Shown: positions 49,751-59,682, numbered from the stretch's first letter. The stretch is 64,000 nucleotides of DNA from Lachnospiraceae bacterium (GCA_009911505.1 QXXL01000007.1:1-64000); one strand, 5' to 3'. Program-made: numbers and translations. Notes: generated by a model not told the origin, from the letters alone.

Positions 49751-52543
49751 TTATATCTCTGTTTCTACTTCTGCTTCTGTTTTTGCCTTCATTTCCCTCC
49801 CTGTTTCAGTACCTATATCTGCTTCTGTTCCTGTCTCTGTTTCCGATTCTGTCCCTGCTTCAGTTTCCGTTCCTGCCTCTGTTTCCGTTTCCATTTCAGT
49901 TTCTGTTCCTGTCTCTGTTTCCGCCTCTGTCCCTGCTTCAGTTTCCGTTGCTGCCTCTGTCTCTGTTTCTGTCCCTGCTTCAGTTTCCGTTCCTGCCTCT
50001 GTTTCTGTCTCCGTTTCATCTTCTATCTCTGTTTCCGTCTCCGAATCCACAGCAGCCGCATCCTCCTGCGATATGCCCACTGGCTGGACAGGGGCACTAA
50101 TTACGACTTCAACCACATTTGAGTACTTGCTAAATGTCGTATTCCCAAAATCGGCCCGTACGCGGAAGCAATACGTTTCCCCAACTGCAAATTCGATTTT
50201 CTGGCCGGCAGCGTCAGTATATTGGCTGCATTCGTATGTAAGCGCATTCAAGGTTTTCGTACGCACATAGCTTCCTGCTGCTTTTGGTGTACAATATACC
50301 CGGTAACGCTCCGTATCCAGCCATTTTGTCCAATTCAGCACCACTTTACCGTCTACAACGCTCGCCGTAAGCTGAATACGGGCCATCTGCGCAGTGATAC
50401 CGGAAAATTCACCATAATAATTCAAGCCATTTTGTGCAACAAACGCACGCACCTTATAATAATATGTCATCCCGGATACAGTGTCGCTGTCTTTATATGA
50501 GCCCTTATCTCCTGCCACCGCTGCAAGCAGGGTATATGCGCCATTTTCTTCTGTCGAACGGTAAATTTCAAAGCCTGATACATCAGACATTTTTTTCCAG
50601 GCAATCTTAATCACGTTTCCGTCCACTTCGCAGTTGTCTTCATTTAATACCACCTGGGCCGCGGTCACCGTCCCCCATGCGCCATCAGAAAACTCTCCAT
50701 ATAGCCGTTTACCTGGCGCATCCTTGAACATACGCACCTGATACATGTGCGTGGAGCCCGTAACTAATTTTTTATCCGTAAAGGACACTGTAGAATTGCC
50801 GGTAACCGTTGCTATAATACTCCCGTCACGGAATACTTCATAACCATCCCCGGTATTCATTTTTTCCCATGTAACGGTAAGCGATGTTGATGATGCGGGT
50901 GTAATTGACTGCACTGCACCTTTCTTTAGTTTGGAGGCTTTTTTGGTAAAATTGGCCTTTTTGTGGCCGCTGATTTTATTCCATTTTTTCAAGTTCGTAT
51001 ATTTTAAAAGCGGATCCGTAAATGTAAACGACTCTTTAGAATCAATATACTGGAATACGCTCCAAATCAGCCTTTTACTATGCCAGTTGTCGCAAAGCCC
51101 CCAGTGATAGCCGCTTTTCATTTCTTCCGGATGATCAAACTCCCTGCCATAAATAAATGCCTCAATCCGGCTGTTGCCCTCGCTGATATAATAAGCATAG
51201 GCATAGGCAGCCGCCTGTACCTCCTGCCCTTTGCTGGAATTAAAAGACTGCTCGGAAAGCATCACCGTACAATCCTTGCCAAACCTGTTCTTTGCATAGC
51301 TGGTCAGCACTTTTATGTTTTTGAAATTGATAATCGGCGAATTCTTAGAATTTGTCGCCTGGGTATCGTCCCAAAATACTGGATCAGACATCCCCTGGGG
51401 ATATGCATGGAACGCAATCTGGAAACTGATTGTACCCTGTGCTTTTATTTTTTCGTAAAATTTATCAACCGTACCCCTTGCGCCAAAGTACTGCTTTCCT
51501 TTTCCGTCCAAATCACGGGTCCAGTTATTGTCCAAACTGATATATACTTTGGAATGCTTACTGACGCTTCTTACGGCGTTATAGCATATCCTAAATGCCC
51601 TCGCATAATTTGCCATATAGGCGTCCAGGCTTTTACCGCCTCCATAATTCCATATAGCTGCGCTGTTTACCTCATTTCCCAATATCCAGCCGCAGACCAG
51701 GTTCTCTTTTGTCCCATACCGCATGGCGAGATAAGTCATAACTGCCTCAAACGTACGGCAGCCTGCTGCAGATGTTGTTTTAAAAGAAGAAAATTTGGTA
51801 TACGAATTACCTCCGAACTGCATAGAGGACGTGCCGCTTGAAGCAGGATCCTTTGGCAAAAGCAAAATGATACTTACCCTTACACCAGCTGCATTATAAG
51901 CCTGTACCTGTTCGTCATTGCGCTGTAGCTGATCTGCATCAAAATAATATTTTTTGCCCTTATATGTAAATTCTGTTTTATTGGCTGCATTATTATTCAA
52001 AAGAGAGTTTAACGTCCAGTTAATCACCGCATGCTGTGTCCCAATCTCTAAGGAGTCAGAAAGCTCTTCAACCTGCAGGCCTTTCTTGGAAGATGCCGTT
52101 GGGCCTTTACCTGTATATACCGCAAGCACTTCCGGGTTTGTGATATACCGTGCGTCACTGACAATGGTATATTTATTATTCTTTTTATATGCCACTACAA
52201 ACTTCTTATAAAGCATAGAGTTTTTGTAATTGGCTTTAAACGTTACCTTCCCCTTTTTTGCTTTCACTGATGCAATTGGTTTTATGCTTTTATTCCCGCT
52301 CTCGGACACATTCGCATTTAGGGCAAGCAAATATAGTTTATTGCCCATCCCAGATGTTTTAGACTTTACCTTCGCCTTTACGGTGATCTTAGTGCCCTTA
52401 GCGTTTAATTTACAGGAAGTTACCGAGACCTGTTGCGCCGCCTGTATTGCCTGCGGCTTTACTGCCGCAGACAAAATCATAACCAGCAGCAAAAACACCG
52501 CTGCTTTCCATATACATCTGCTGCTGTCATTTTTCATTCGCAT
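49751..52543 (-). CDS. Secreted DUF5722 protein with FN3 domains and a Glu/Thr repeat tail
   Basis: A 930-residue exported protein. A signal peptide (about 1-36) leads into a beta domain (about 37-130) and a TIM-barrel-like DUF5722 region (about 150-500), with LVCGWILGNEVNS near 283-295 and VMLSEQSFN near 410 as candidate acid residues typical of glycoside-hydrolase clan A folds. Three fibronectin type III-like domains follow (about 545-635, 640-725 and 730-820). The tail (833-930) is almost entirely Glu, Thr, Ala and Gly. The ATG at 52543 follows GAGAGGAC. It ends the polysaccharide operon, hinting that it acts on that polymer. Catalysis is inferred. Confidence 0.8.
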   Translation of the reverse strand: MRMKNDSSRCIWKAAVFLLLVMILSAAVKPQAIQAAQQVSVTSCKLNAKGTKITVKAKVKSKTSGMGNKLYLLALNANVSESGNKSIKPIASVKAKKGKVTFKANYKNSMLYKKFVVAYKKNNKYTIVSDARYITNPEVLAVYTGKGPTASSKKGLQVEELSDSLEIGTQHAVINWTLNSLLNNNAANKTEFTYKGKKYYFDADQLQRNDEQVQAYNAAGVRVSIILLLPKDPASSGTSSMQFGGNSYTKFSSFKTTSAAGCRTFEAVMTYLAMRYGTKENLVCGWILGNEVNSAAIWNYGGGKSLDAYMANYARAFRICYNAVRSVSKHSKVYISLDNNWTRDLDGKGKQYFGARGTVDKFYEKIKAQGTISFQIAFHAYPQGMSDPVFWDDTQATNSKNSPIINFKNIKVLTSYAKNRFGKDCTVMLSEQSFNSSKGQEVQAAAYAYAYYISEGNSRIEAFIYGREFDHPEEMKSGYHWGLCDNWHSKRLIWSVFQYIDSKESFTFTDPLLKYTNLKKWNKISGHKKANFTKKASKLKKGAVQSITPASSTSLTVTWEKMNTGDGYEVFRDGSIIATVTGNSTVSFTDKKLVTGSTHMYQVRMFKDAPGKRLYGEFSDGAWGTVTAAQVVLNEDNCEVDGNVIKIAWKKMSDVSGFEIYRSTEENGAYTLLAAVAGDKGSYKDSDTVSGMTYYYKVRAFVAQNGLNYYGEFSGITAQMARIQLTASVVDGKVVLNWTKWLDTERYRVYCTPKAAGSYVRTKTLNALTYECSQYTDAAGQKIEFAVGETYCFRVRADFGNTTFSKYSNVVEVVISAPVQPVGISQEDAAAVDSETETEIEDETETETEAGTETEAGTETETEAATETEAGTEAETETGTETEMETETEAGTETEAGTESETETGTEADIGTETGREMKAKTEAEVETEI
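49754..50047 (-). repeat. Degenerate coding repeat encoding a TETEAG-type tail
   Basis: The last 98 codons of the DUF5722 gene consist of short degenerate repeats of the hexapeptide-like unit TETEAG with variants (TETETE, TEAETE, TESETE). Nucleotide units of 12-18 bases recur nearly exactly, so the array can change length by slippage. The chain is strongly acidic and likely extended at or beyond the cell wall. Confidence 0.75.
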
Positions 52544-52570
52544 ATTCCGTCCTCTCCTTCACGATGTAAT

Positions 52571-53491
52571 TTAAAACAATTTCTCTTTGTAAATCCCCCG
52601 CTTTATTAATTCCTGGATAGCTACCATTACGCTCTCCCTGTCTTCCTGGTAAGTCACGCCAAACCATTTGTCTTTTGTTTCTAAAACTTTTACTTTTGCC
52701 CTCCCACCTTGAATCAGGCTGTCAATAATCCGCGGCAGCAAATATTCCGACTTTACATCCCCTGGCTTTAGCCCGGATAAAAAGCGCGCAAAACCGCCCT
52801 CAAGCTCGTCTAAAAACTCTGGCTGAAGCCCCCACATATTCATGGATACATGCTGTGTAGCATTTAATATGTTTTCTGTACCGTCTTCTTCCCTTGCACT
52901 TAATACGCCGTTTTCAAACCGGATATCGTATGTTTCCGTTACTTTCTGCAGCATGCCTCCGCCGTTAACCTCACAGATCCCCCTTGTCACGCCGCCGTTT
53001 TCACTTAACGTATTATTTAATATAAACCCTGCCATGCAGATGTCATGTATCCCTGGCGGCGTATTGGTTCCGGCTGTCAGGTAATCATGCAGCCTCACAA
53101 ACGCTTCTTTGCCGTAATAGTCATCCGCATTGATAACTACAAACGGGTTCTCCACCTGCCCTCTGGCCGCAAGCACCGCCTGCCCTGTGCCCCATGGCTT
53201 TTTGCGCCCTTGCGATACCTCAAAGCCCTCCGGCAGCGCATTAAGCTCCTGGAATGCGTATTTTACCGGAATGATTTTTTCAATCCGGTTGCCGATTACC
53301 TCTTTAAAATCCTTTTCCAGATCATGGCGGATGATAAATACCACCTCGTCAAAGCCTGCTTCCATTGCATCATAAATGGAGTAATCCATCAGGATTTCCC
53401 CGCCCGGCCCTACCGGGGCAAGCTGCTTAATCCCTTCGCCAAACCGGGTGCCAAGGCCTGCCGCCATAATCATTAGTGTTGTTTTTGCCAT
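52571..53491 (-). CDS. Sugar-nucleotidyltransferase-like protein
   Basis: A 306-residue GT-A nucleotidyltransferase. MAAGLGTRFG at 9-18 is the nucleotide signature, followed by a Lys in IKQLAPVG. ADDYYG near 122 supplies the metal Asp. The C-terminal half resembles the mannose-1-phosphate guanylyl or glucose-1-phosphate thymidylyl family in layout, but no dTDP-specific motif is clear. The ATG at 53491 has GGGAGG upstream. It lies between the LTA-synthase-like and DUF5722 genes in the operon. Sugar and base specificity are unknown. Confidence 0.85.
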   Translation of the reverse strand: MAKTTLMIMAAGLGTRFGEGIKQLAPVGPGGEILMDYSIYDAMEAGFDEVVFIIRHDLEKDFKEVIGNRIEKIIPVKYAFQELNALPEGFEVSQGRKKPWGTGQAVLAARGQVENPFVVINADDYYGKEAFVRLHDYLTAGTNTPPGIHDICMAGFILNNTLSENGGVTRGICEVNGGGMLQKVTETYDIRFENGVLSAREEDGTENILNATQHVSMNMWGLQPEFLDELEGGFARFLSGLKPGDVKSEYLLPRIIDSLIQGGRAKVKVLETKDKWFGVTYQEDRESVMVAIQELIKRGIYKEKLF

Positions 53492-53523
53492 GTGTACCTC
53501 CCTTTTATTCCAACATACTTATA

Positions 53524-55536
53524 TTAAGGTTGTGTTAAAACGCCGCTTTCATTAAAAATACCTTCTATGCGGCCTTTTTGGTCAAATAAATTATTGTACT
53601 GGAGCATCCGGTAAGAATCCAGCTCCTCTTGTAATATACCTTCTTCCCCCCACCAGTACAGATTCCCCGCAGCGTCAGAAAATCCATTGACATTAATCGC
53701 AGGTATCTTCTTGTGCAGTGTCCATAGATATTGGTTAAACGCCGGCATCGGAATGTTAGCAGCATTCAACAGGTATGTCCCCAGATAATTTGCGCCGATA
53801 TACTCTGGTTCATCCGCCTCTATTTCATAATTCGCCCACAAAAGATATGGCGTCAGCATTTTTTTCTGCGTGTGGGAAAGCAAATTCTCCGGCGTATCTT
53901 CGCCCATAACGCGCTTATAAAAATCCTCCTCCAGGCAGGGCTGGTGATCGCCAAACAAAAGGATTACCGTATCTTCCGGCACTTTTGAAAAATAAGATAT
54001 CAGCATTTCGAGCGCCTGATCCGATTCCCGCATCAAGCTTAAAAACTGCTCTGCCTGCGGAAACTCATTCGGATATTCTGTCAGAGAAACCGTACTGTTA
54101 TATTGTTTATCGTCATATCCAGAATGGTTCTGCATGGTAATATTAAACAGGAACAGCTTTTCCCCCGGCTCCTTCTGCTCATACAGCTTTATAATACCTT
54201 TGTAATCCGACTGGTCCGAAGCATATTGCCTGATTTTTTTTACCTTAATATCACCTTTGCCGTAATATGCGTCAAATCCATAAATCCCATACACAGCAGG
54301 CCTGTTATAATTGTCTTTCCGGTATGGGTGCCACATCACTGTTTTATACCCCTGCCCTTTAAACAAGGATACAATAGAAGAAGCCCCCTTACGCACATAC
54401 ATCTGGTAAGCAATCGTACCTGCAGGAATAAATGCCACCGTGTTTCCTGTCAAAAATTCAAATTCAGTATTGGCCGTACCGCCGCCGTAAACCGATACGG
54501 ATACCATCCCCTGCTTTGTATGATCTGATATACTCTCCATATAGGGCAGCACTGGTTCCGATACCTCAAAATCGCCCAATACAGACAAATCCGAAAATGA
54601 CTCGTTCATAATAACAATTACATTTTGCGGCTGCCTGCCCTGCCCGTCCACCTGTCCTCCCGTTCCATCCACTGCCGCAAGAACAGCTTCCTTTGAGTAT
54701 CCTTCCGGAGGCTCTACACGCAGAAACCGGATGCTTTTCATTGTACATGCCATATACCCCTCTGTCTGATAGGTAAGGTTAAACCGGAAAAAATCCATCC
54801 GGTCTGAACCCGCTTTTGCAAACACATCCCCTACCAGCATCCCATAAAGGCCATACCAGATGCACCCGGCCATTACCAGAGTATAAACGGCACGGGATTT
54901 GAAGCCAGGCAGCTTAAAATTGGATTTTGCCGCCCAAAGACAGCATGAAACCGTAAAAAGGCCCATAATTATCATTTCTGCCGTAGGCGTATATTGGAAT
55001 TCTCCGGCCACAGATGCCGCCGTACGGATAGAGCGGATATCCATTGCCATAATTGGCTGCCCCCGGAACATGACGACAAATGCATTTGCCACTGCCAGCA
55101 CATAAGTAAATGCCAGCATCAAAAACGCTGTGCCCCGCGTGCTGTTTGTAACGGCAAATACAGCCCCATACAGCAGATACCAAATACATAAGTTTAAAAA
55201 CATCCATACCTGCCCGTTTTGAATAATGGAACCTATATTCCCCGCAATAGTTTCAAATATAATAAAACTGGCAGCAGGCAGCAGAATAAATAAAATTGCC
55301 GCACTGCTGCCGTAAAGAAAATGGTTCTTAATATTCCCTTTCCATAGAACCATACTGCAAAGAAACACCGTACACGCCAGGTACCCCGCCAGCAGCGATA
55401 CCCGGTAGCCCCGGATCACCATGCCTGTATACCCTTGCGGCGCCCCAAACTGCGGCCGGGCTGCTACAAGCAGCAAAAATAGTATAAATACCACGACGCA
55501 AGACACTTGGATGCGCCTGTGATCCCATTTAAACAT
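53524..55536 (-). CDS. LTA synthase-family membrane sulfatase-like transferase
   Basis: A 670-residue protein. Five hydrophobic helices lie in residues about 10-230. An extracellular sulfatase-fold domain (about 300-600) follows with the metal Glu in IMNESFSDL, the nucleophilic Thr in GGGTANTEFE, and a GDHQP motif near the C-terminus. Such enzymes transfer phosphoglycerol or phosphoethanolamine units onto envelope polymers. It lies directly after the acetyltransferase in the operon, so it probably decorates or polymerises a surface polymer. Donor and acceptor are not deducible. Confidence 0.88.
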   Translation of the reverse strand: MFKWDHRRIQVSCVVVFILFLLLVAARPQFGAPQGYTGMVIRGYRVSLLAGYLACTVFLCSMVLWKGNIKNHFLYGSSAAILFILLPAASFIIFETIAGNIGSIIQNGQVWMFLNLCIWYLLYGAVFAVTNSTRGTAFLMLAFTYVLAVANAFVVMFRGQPIMAMDIRSIRTAASVAGEFQYTPTAEMIIMGLFTVSCCLWAAKSNFKLPGFKSRAVYTLVMAGCIWYGLYGMLVGDVFAKAGSDRMDFFRFNLTYQTEGYMACTMKSIRFLRVEPPEGYSKEAVLAAVDGTGGQVDGQGRQPQNVIVIMNESFSDLSVLGDFEVSEPVLPYMESISDHTKQGMVSVSVYGGGTANTEFEFLTGNTVAFIPAGTIAYQMYVRKGASSIVSLFKGQGYKTVMWHPYRKDNYNRPAVYGIYGFDAYYGKGDIKVKKIRQYASDQSDYKGIIKLYEQKEPGEKLFLFNITMQNHSGYDDKQYNSTVSLTEYPNEFPQAEQFLSLMRESDQALEMLISYFSKVPEDTVILLFGDHQPCLEEDFYKRVMGEDTPENLLSHTQKKMLTPYLLWANYEIEADEPEYIGANYLGTYLLNAANIPMPAFNQYLWTLHKKIPAINVNGFSDAAGNLYWWGEEGILQEELDSYRMLQYNNLFDQKGRIEGIFNESGVLTQP

Positions 55537-55561
55537 TTTCTTCTTTGTCTACTCCCGTTAT

Positions 55562-56107
55562 TTATTTCTTCTCCCAGGCATCTTCTGGAAGCGTAAATTT
55601 GCAATGAGGGCATGTTGCTGTATTGGCCCGCCTGCCACATTTGCAAACCGTGCCGATCCGCCTGGCCGGATTGCCTGCCACAAGTGCAAAAGCAGGTACA
55701 TCCTTAGTCACTACGCTGCCGGAACCGACCATTGCGTATTCCCCGATTGTTACGCCACAGACAATTGTAGCATTTGCCCCGATGGACGCCCCATTCTCTA
55801 CATATGTCCTGGTAATTTCCCAGTCTGCATTAAAAGCCCTGGGATAAAAATCATTGGTAAACGTCATCGACGGGCCTAAAAATACATCGTCCCCAATTTC
55901 TACACCATGATAAACATTGACATTATTCTGCACCTTCACACGATCCCCAAGAATAGCTTTGGCGTCAATGTATACATTTTTACTGATAATGCAATTCTTT
56001 CCGATCACACTGTCCTCACGCACTTGCGCTAAGTTCCATATCTTTGTACCATCGCCGATTTTGGCCTGCTCTGATACTTCCGCAGACGGATGGATATATA
56101 CTGACAT
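55562..56107 (-). CDS. Left-handed beta-helix sugar N-acetyltransferase (WlbB/WbpD-like)
   Basis: A 181-residue acyltransferase. Hexapeptide repeats run through about 10-150 (IGDGTKIWN, IGKNCIIS, IGANATIVCGVTIGEYAMVGSG). The C-terminus adds a small Cys4 cluster (CKCGRR ... CPHC near 157-172), a zinc ribbon not always present in the family. WlbB/WbpD acetylate UDP-2-acetamido-3-amino uronates. The neighbouring Gfo/Idh and DegT genes are WlbA- and WlbC-like, supporting the same pathway. The ATG at 56107 follows AGGAGGG; upstream in-frame codons are rejected. Confidence 0.85.
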   Translation of the reverse strand: MSVYIHPSAEVSEQAKIGDGTKIWNLAQVREDSVIGKNCIISKNVYIDAKAILGDRVKVQNNVNVYHGVEIGDDVFLGPSMTFTNDFYPRAFNADWEITRTYVENGASIGANATIVCGVTIGEYAMVGSGSVVTKDVPAFALVAGNPARRIGTVCKCGRRANTATCPHCKFTLPEDAWEKK

Positions 56108-56115
56108 ATTCCCTC

Positions 56116-57309
56116 CTATCCAGCAAAAAACGCTTTGACATTTTCTGTAACATACATTAGCTCTTCTTTCGTAAGCTCCGGAAAGATTGGCAGGCATACC
56201 GTCTGCTTTGTGAGCATCTCCGCAACTGGAAGATCCCCCTCTTTATATCCTAAGTAAGTAAATGCCTTCTGCAAGTGCAGCGGCACAGGATAAAACGCAG
56301 CGCTGCCAACACCCTTTGACGCTAAGAAATTGCCCATCTCGTCTTTTTGGGTACACCGGAACGCATACTGGTGCCAAACAGGGGTATAGCCTTCCTTTAC
56401 TATTGGGGTGGTGATACCGCTGCACCCAGAAAAAGCTTCGTTGTAAAACGCTGCGATCGCTGCCCTTTTAGCATTAAATTCGTTTAGATGCTTAAGCTTA
56501 ATGCCAAGCACCCTTGCCTGGATGGCATCCATCCTGGAATTGTAGGCAATCAGATAATTGTAATACTTATATGGGTTATACAATGCATCGGGGGAAGCTG
56601 TCCCCTCAAGCTCATCCTCCACCCCTTCTAGAATATATCTGGCTTTTGCACCGTTCTGCGCCATTCCATGCTCTTTGAAAGCACGGCAGATAGTCGCAAC
56701 TGAATCGTCATTTGTCGTAATCATCCCGGCATCCCCAAATGCGCCCAGGTTTTTGGTCGGGAAGAAAGAAAAGCATCCGGCATCTGCAAATGAACCCGCT
56801 TTTTTGCCGGAAATCGCCGCGCCGACCGCCTGGCATGCATCTTCGATTACAACAAGGCCATGTTTTTTGGCAATCTGGCTAATCTGTTCCATATCTGCCG
56901 GCTGGCCGAAGATATGCACAGGCAGGATTGCTTTTGTCTTATCTGTTATTTTTTCTTCGATTTTATCTGGATCGATATTGTAGGTATCTTCTTTCACATC
57001 GACAAAAACCGGGACTGCGCCTACCATGGCAATCGTTTCTGCCGTTGCAAAAAATGTAAACGGCGTAGTAATGACTTCATCACCCGGCTTTATTCCAAGC
57101 GCCTTTAACGCAATGACCAGGGAATCCGTACCACTGTTCACAGAGATGGCATGCTTTACGCCAATGTATTTCGCAAATTCTTGTTCAAAATCTGCTACTG
57201 CCTTGCCGCCAATGTACATACCGCTTTTCATTTGTTCGCATACGGCCTTCTCTACTTCATCCTGGATTAATTCATACTGCCTTGCCAGATCTAAAATTTT
57301 TACTTCCAT
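56116..57309 (-). CDS. DegT/DnrJ/EryC1/StrS-family aminotransferase (WlbC/WbpE-like)
   Basis: A 397-residue PLP enzyme that aminates a keto sugar nucleotide. The Lys of FSFFPTKNLGAFGDAG (near 185) forms the Schiff base, and EDACQAVGA binds the cofactor. It is eight bases upstream of the acetyltransferase gene, consistent with successive amination and acetylation at C-3 or C-4. The ATG at 57309 has GAAGGG upstream. Product identity is inferred from the cluster. Confidence 0.9.
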   Translation of the reverse strand: MEVKILDLARQYELIQDEVEKAVCEQMKSGMYIGGKAVADFEQEFAKYIGVKHAISVNSGTDSLVIALKALGIKPGDEVITTPFTFFATAETIAMVGAVPVFVDVKEDTYNIDPDKIEEKITDKTKAILPVHIFGQPADMEQISQIAKKHGLVVIEDACQAVGAAISGKKAGSFADAGCFSFFPTKNLGAFGDAGMITTNDDSVATICRAFKEHGMAQNGAKARYILEGVEDELEGTASPDALYNPYKYYNYLIAYNSRMDAIQARVLGIKLKHLNEFNAKRAAIAAFYNEAFSGCSGITTPIVKEGYTPVWHQYAFRCTQKDEMGNFLASKGVGSAAFYPVPLHLQKAFTYLGYKEGDLPVAEMLTKQTVCLPIFPELTKEELMYVTENVKAFFAG

Positions 57310-57333
57310 ATCAATACCCTTCTTTCTCAACTG

Positions 57334-58317
57334 CTATACAACATTGTTCCCTGATGATGCCTCTGTTTTGATTTCTTCCACTTCTGAAATAATAAATGCG
57401 GGGCGGTTCCTTGCCGCGTCAAATGTCCTCCATAAATATTCGGCAATAATCCCTAGTGAAATATTGGTAATGCCAAACCCCAACGCCATAATGGTAGCCA
57501 GCGTAGAATATCCAAGCGGCACAGCCGGATTGAGTATTTTATTGACCAATGTAAAAATACCAAAAGCCGCGCCCAGTATAAACATTCCGCCCCCAATCAG
57601 GCTTATCATCCGGATTGGCATAAACGAAAAAGCTACAAAGGAATCAATAAATAATTTGATTTTTTTGGACAATGTCCATTTTGACACCCCTGAAAAGCGC
57701 TCATGAAAATCCATTGAAATCGTACAGCTTTTAAACCCCGCATCCATAAGCTGCAGTGCCACTGAAGAATTAGTTTCAATATTCTGGTTGATAAAATCTA
57801 TCAGCTTCCAGTTAAAAACAATATTGCTTGTCCCCCCTGAAGAATAATTTGGCACTGCATATTTCCTCATCAAAGAAGAATAAACCTTTGAAAAACAACG
57901 ATTTGCTTTTGACACCTTCACGGAATTTTTTTCTACATAAACAGCGTCATACCCCTGTCTTATTTTCCTGTAGGCAATTTCCAAAAATTCAATTGGCTCC
58001 TGCAAATCGCTTCCCATCCAGGTACAGACATCAAACTGCGCATGCAAAGTTCCCGCCCGGATCGCTGCGTGGGAGCCAAAATTCTTGGCAAACGTAATCA
58101 CCTTGACCTTCTTTATCTGACGGAAATGGAATTTCTGGATAATGGCCGTTGTACCGTCCGTCGATCCATCATCGACAAAAATGGCCTCCAGCGGAAAATC
58201 TATTGTACCCGCATACTGATCCACTGCTTTACAGCATTCTTCAATGCCATCCGCTTCATTCAGATATGGCACGACAACTGTCAGCCCCTGTTCTCTTTCT
58301 TTTGCAACCATACTCAA
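57334..58317 (-). CDS. Membrane glycosyltransferase family 2 (DPM/GtrB-like)
   Basis: About 328 residues. The GT2 domain has VVVPYLNEADGIEECC, DDGSTDGT and WMGSDLQEP, and two C-terminal transmembrane helices (about 225-290). Polyprenyl-phosphate sugar transferases have this form. Three starts are possible: TTG at 58323, TTG at 58317 and ATG at 58311. The second has the best spacing to GAGGG and is used. It lies between the GNAT and DegT genes in the operon. Confidence 0.88.
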   Translation of the reverse strand: MSMVAKEREQGLTVVVPYLNEADGIEECCKAVDQYAGTIDFPLEAIFVDDGSTDGTTAIIQKFHFRQIKKVKVITFAKNFGSHAAIRAGTLHAQFDVCTWMGSDLQEPIEFLEIAYRKIRQGYDAVYVEKNSVKVSKANRCFSKVYSSLMRKYAVPNYSSGGTSNIVFNWKLIDFINQNIETNSSVALQLMDAGFKSCTISMDFHERFSGVSKWTLSKKIKLFIDSFVAFSFMPIRMISLIGGGMFILGAAFGIFTLVNKILNPAVPLGYSTLATIMALGFGITNISLGIIAEYLWRTFDAARNRPAFIISEVEEIKTEASSGNNVV

Positions 58318-58339
58318 ATCCAACGCCCTCTTTTAACCG

Positions 58340-59254
58340 TTATCTTTTATCAATATGGATATTATAAAAGGAATAAAATGGTTTTAAGCCCAAAGAATTC
58401 CAAGCTCCCTGTACAATAAAATTATCAAACTGCGTACCCGTAATAAAACTCTTTCCTATACTGTGCGCATAATTGATAATGTACGCGATCATAGCTTTAT
58501 ATGCCCCATACTGCCTGTGTTCACTAGATACCGCAGATAAAATTCCCTCAACAGAAAAATCATCTTCTATAATTGTGACAAACCCAATCGGAATATCCCC
58601 GTATTCCGCTACAATAACCTTATCCGTGGATTCCGGCGTTAGGCTGCCCTGTATCCATTTTTTATAGATGTCGCCCGCCATATCGCCTGTCACATATGAC
58701 AAATGGTACTGCCCCTGGTACGTTTCAAAGGAACGGTATGTCATTTCAAGCAGCTCTTCATGATGCGCAGCTACATAAGCTTTATCAGCCATAAAAATAT
58801 GCAGCCCGTTTTTGTTGCTGTCTGGTACCGCTTTATTATAAATATACTGCTCTACTGTCCCGCCGCAAAAGATAAACGGCTGATCCAAATGGTTGTATGC
58901 CCGGATTAAATCTACAACATTTGCCGGGAGCTTTAAGTTATAATATGCTTTTTTTTGATCCATTTCGGCCACTAAATGATCCAGAAGCCTGCTAATACAG
59001 TTTTCCTGTTCCGGATCATGCAGCGTTTCGATATCCCGGAAACAAAAATGTACGACCAGAAAATCCGTCTGGTAAACTTCACTCAACAGGCTGTTCTTTG
59101 TAATGTTATAGCCATAGATTTTACCGCCAGACTCAAAAGAATAAGATATTTCATCTTTGGTCCTTTGTATTTCATCTGCAATACCACTGTAATCCCTGCT
59201 TATAAAAGCCCTGACATATTTTAAATCATTATCAATGTAAGATATTTTTGCCAT
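58340..59254 (-). CDS. GNAT-family N-acetyltransferase
   Basis: A 304-residue protein with a C-terminal GNAT fold: VIVAEYGDIPIGFVTI near 210-225, and EHRQYGAYKAMIAYI near 245-258, a variant of the acetyl-CoA loop. The N-terminal half resembles the extra domain of sugar N-acetyltransferases such as WecD, but no direct family assignment is possible. The ATG at 59254 follows AGGAGGT by seven bases; one at 59260 is too close to it. It lies between GT2 and the MaoC-like gene. Confidence 0.75.
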   Translation of the reverse strand: MAKISYIDNDLKYVRAFISRDYSGIADEIQRTKDEISYSFESGGKIYGYNITKNSLLSEVYQTDFLVVHFCFRDIETLHDPEQENCISRLLDHLVAEMDQKKAYYNLKLPANVVDLIRAYNHLDQPFIFCGGTVEQYIYNKAVPDSNKNGLHIFMADKAYVAAHHEELLEMTYRSFETYQGQYHLSYVTGDMAGDIYKKWIQGSLTPESTDKVIVAEYGDIPIGFVTIIEDDFSVEGILSAVSSEHRQYGAYKAMIAYIINYAHSIGKSFITGTQFDNFIVQGAWNSLGLKPFYSFYNIHIDKR

Positions 59255-59271
59255 ATACATACCTCCTTATC

Positions 59272-59682
59272 TTATTCAAACAAAATTTTAGCTTTCCCAT
59301 CTACCAAAAGCTTGTCATTCCCCATACATGTTGTCTTTAGCAGTACATGCTTTTTCTCCCGGTTGACAGATGCAACCTCCACCCGCACCGTAACGCTTGT
59401 ATCATAAAATACGGGTGCTTTAAAGAAAATTTCCTGGCTGATATAAACAGAACCTGCGCCTGGGAACTGATTGCCTATAATCCCTGAAAAATAGCTTCCA
59501 ATCAGCATACCATGGACAATTTTTTTTCCAAACCGGGATTCTTCTGCAGCTTTATGATCCAAATGGATGGGGTTAAAATCCTGGGAGATTTCAGCAAATG
59601 CCCTGCCCATATCTTCCGTAATCACAAAACTCTTTTCATAGTACTGACCTTCATATAAATCTTCTATTGTATACTTTTCCAC
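59272..59682 (-). CDS. MaoC-like hot-dog-fold dehydratase
   Basis: A 136-residue hot-dog-fold protein. DFNPIHLD at about 35-42 is the hydratase 2 motif with the catalytic Asp and His, and GMLIGSYFS follows near 58. MaoC proteins act on hydroxyacyl-CoA or acyl-ACP. The GTG at 59682 follows GGAGGAGCATGA. Its position inside a sugar-modification operon is unusual: it may supply a hydroxyacyl group for N-acylation by a neighbouring transferase, which is inference. Confidence 0.85.
   Translation of the reverse strand: MEKYTIEDLYEGQYYEKSFVITEDMGRAFAEISQDFNPIHLDHKAAEESRFGKKIVHGMLIGSYFSGIIGNQFPGAGSVYISQEIFFKAPVFYDTSVTVRVEVASVNREKKHVLLKTTCMGNDKLLVDGKAKILFE

Noticed and set aside
49754..50047. A CRISPR array or intergenic tandem repeat
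   Set aside because: The repeats are short, degenerate, without spacers, and encode the in-frame tail of the DUF5722 protein.
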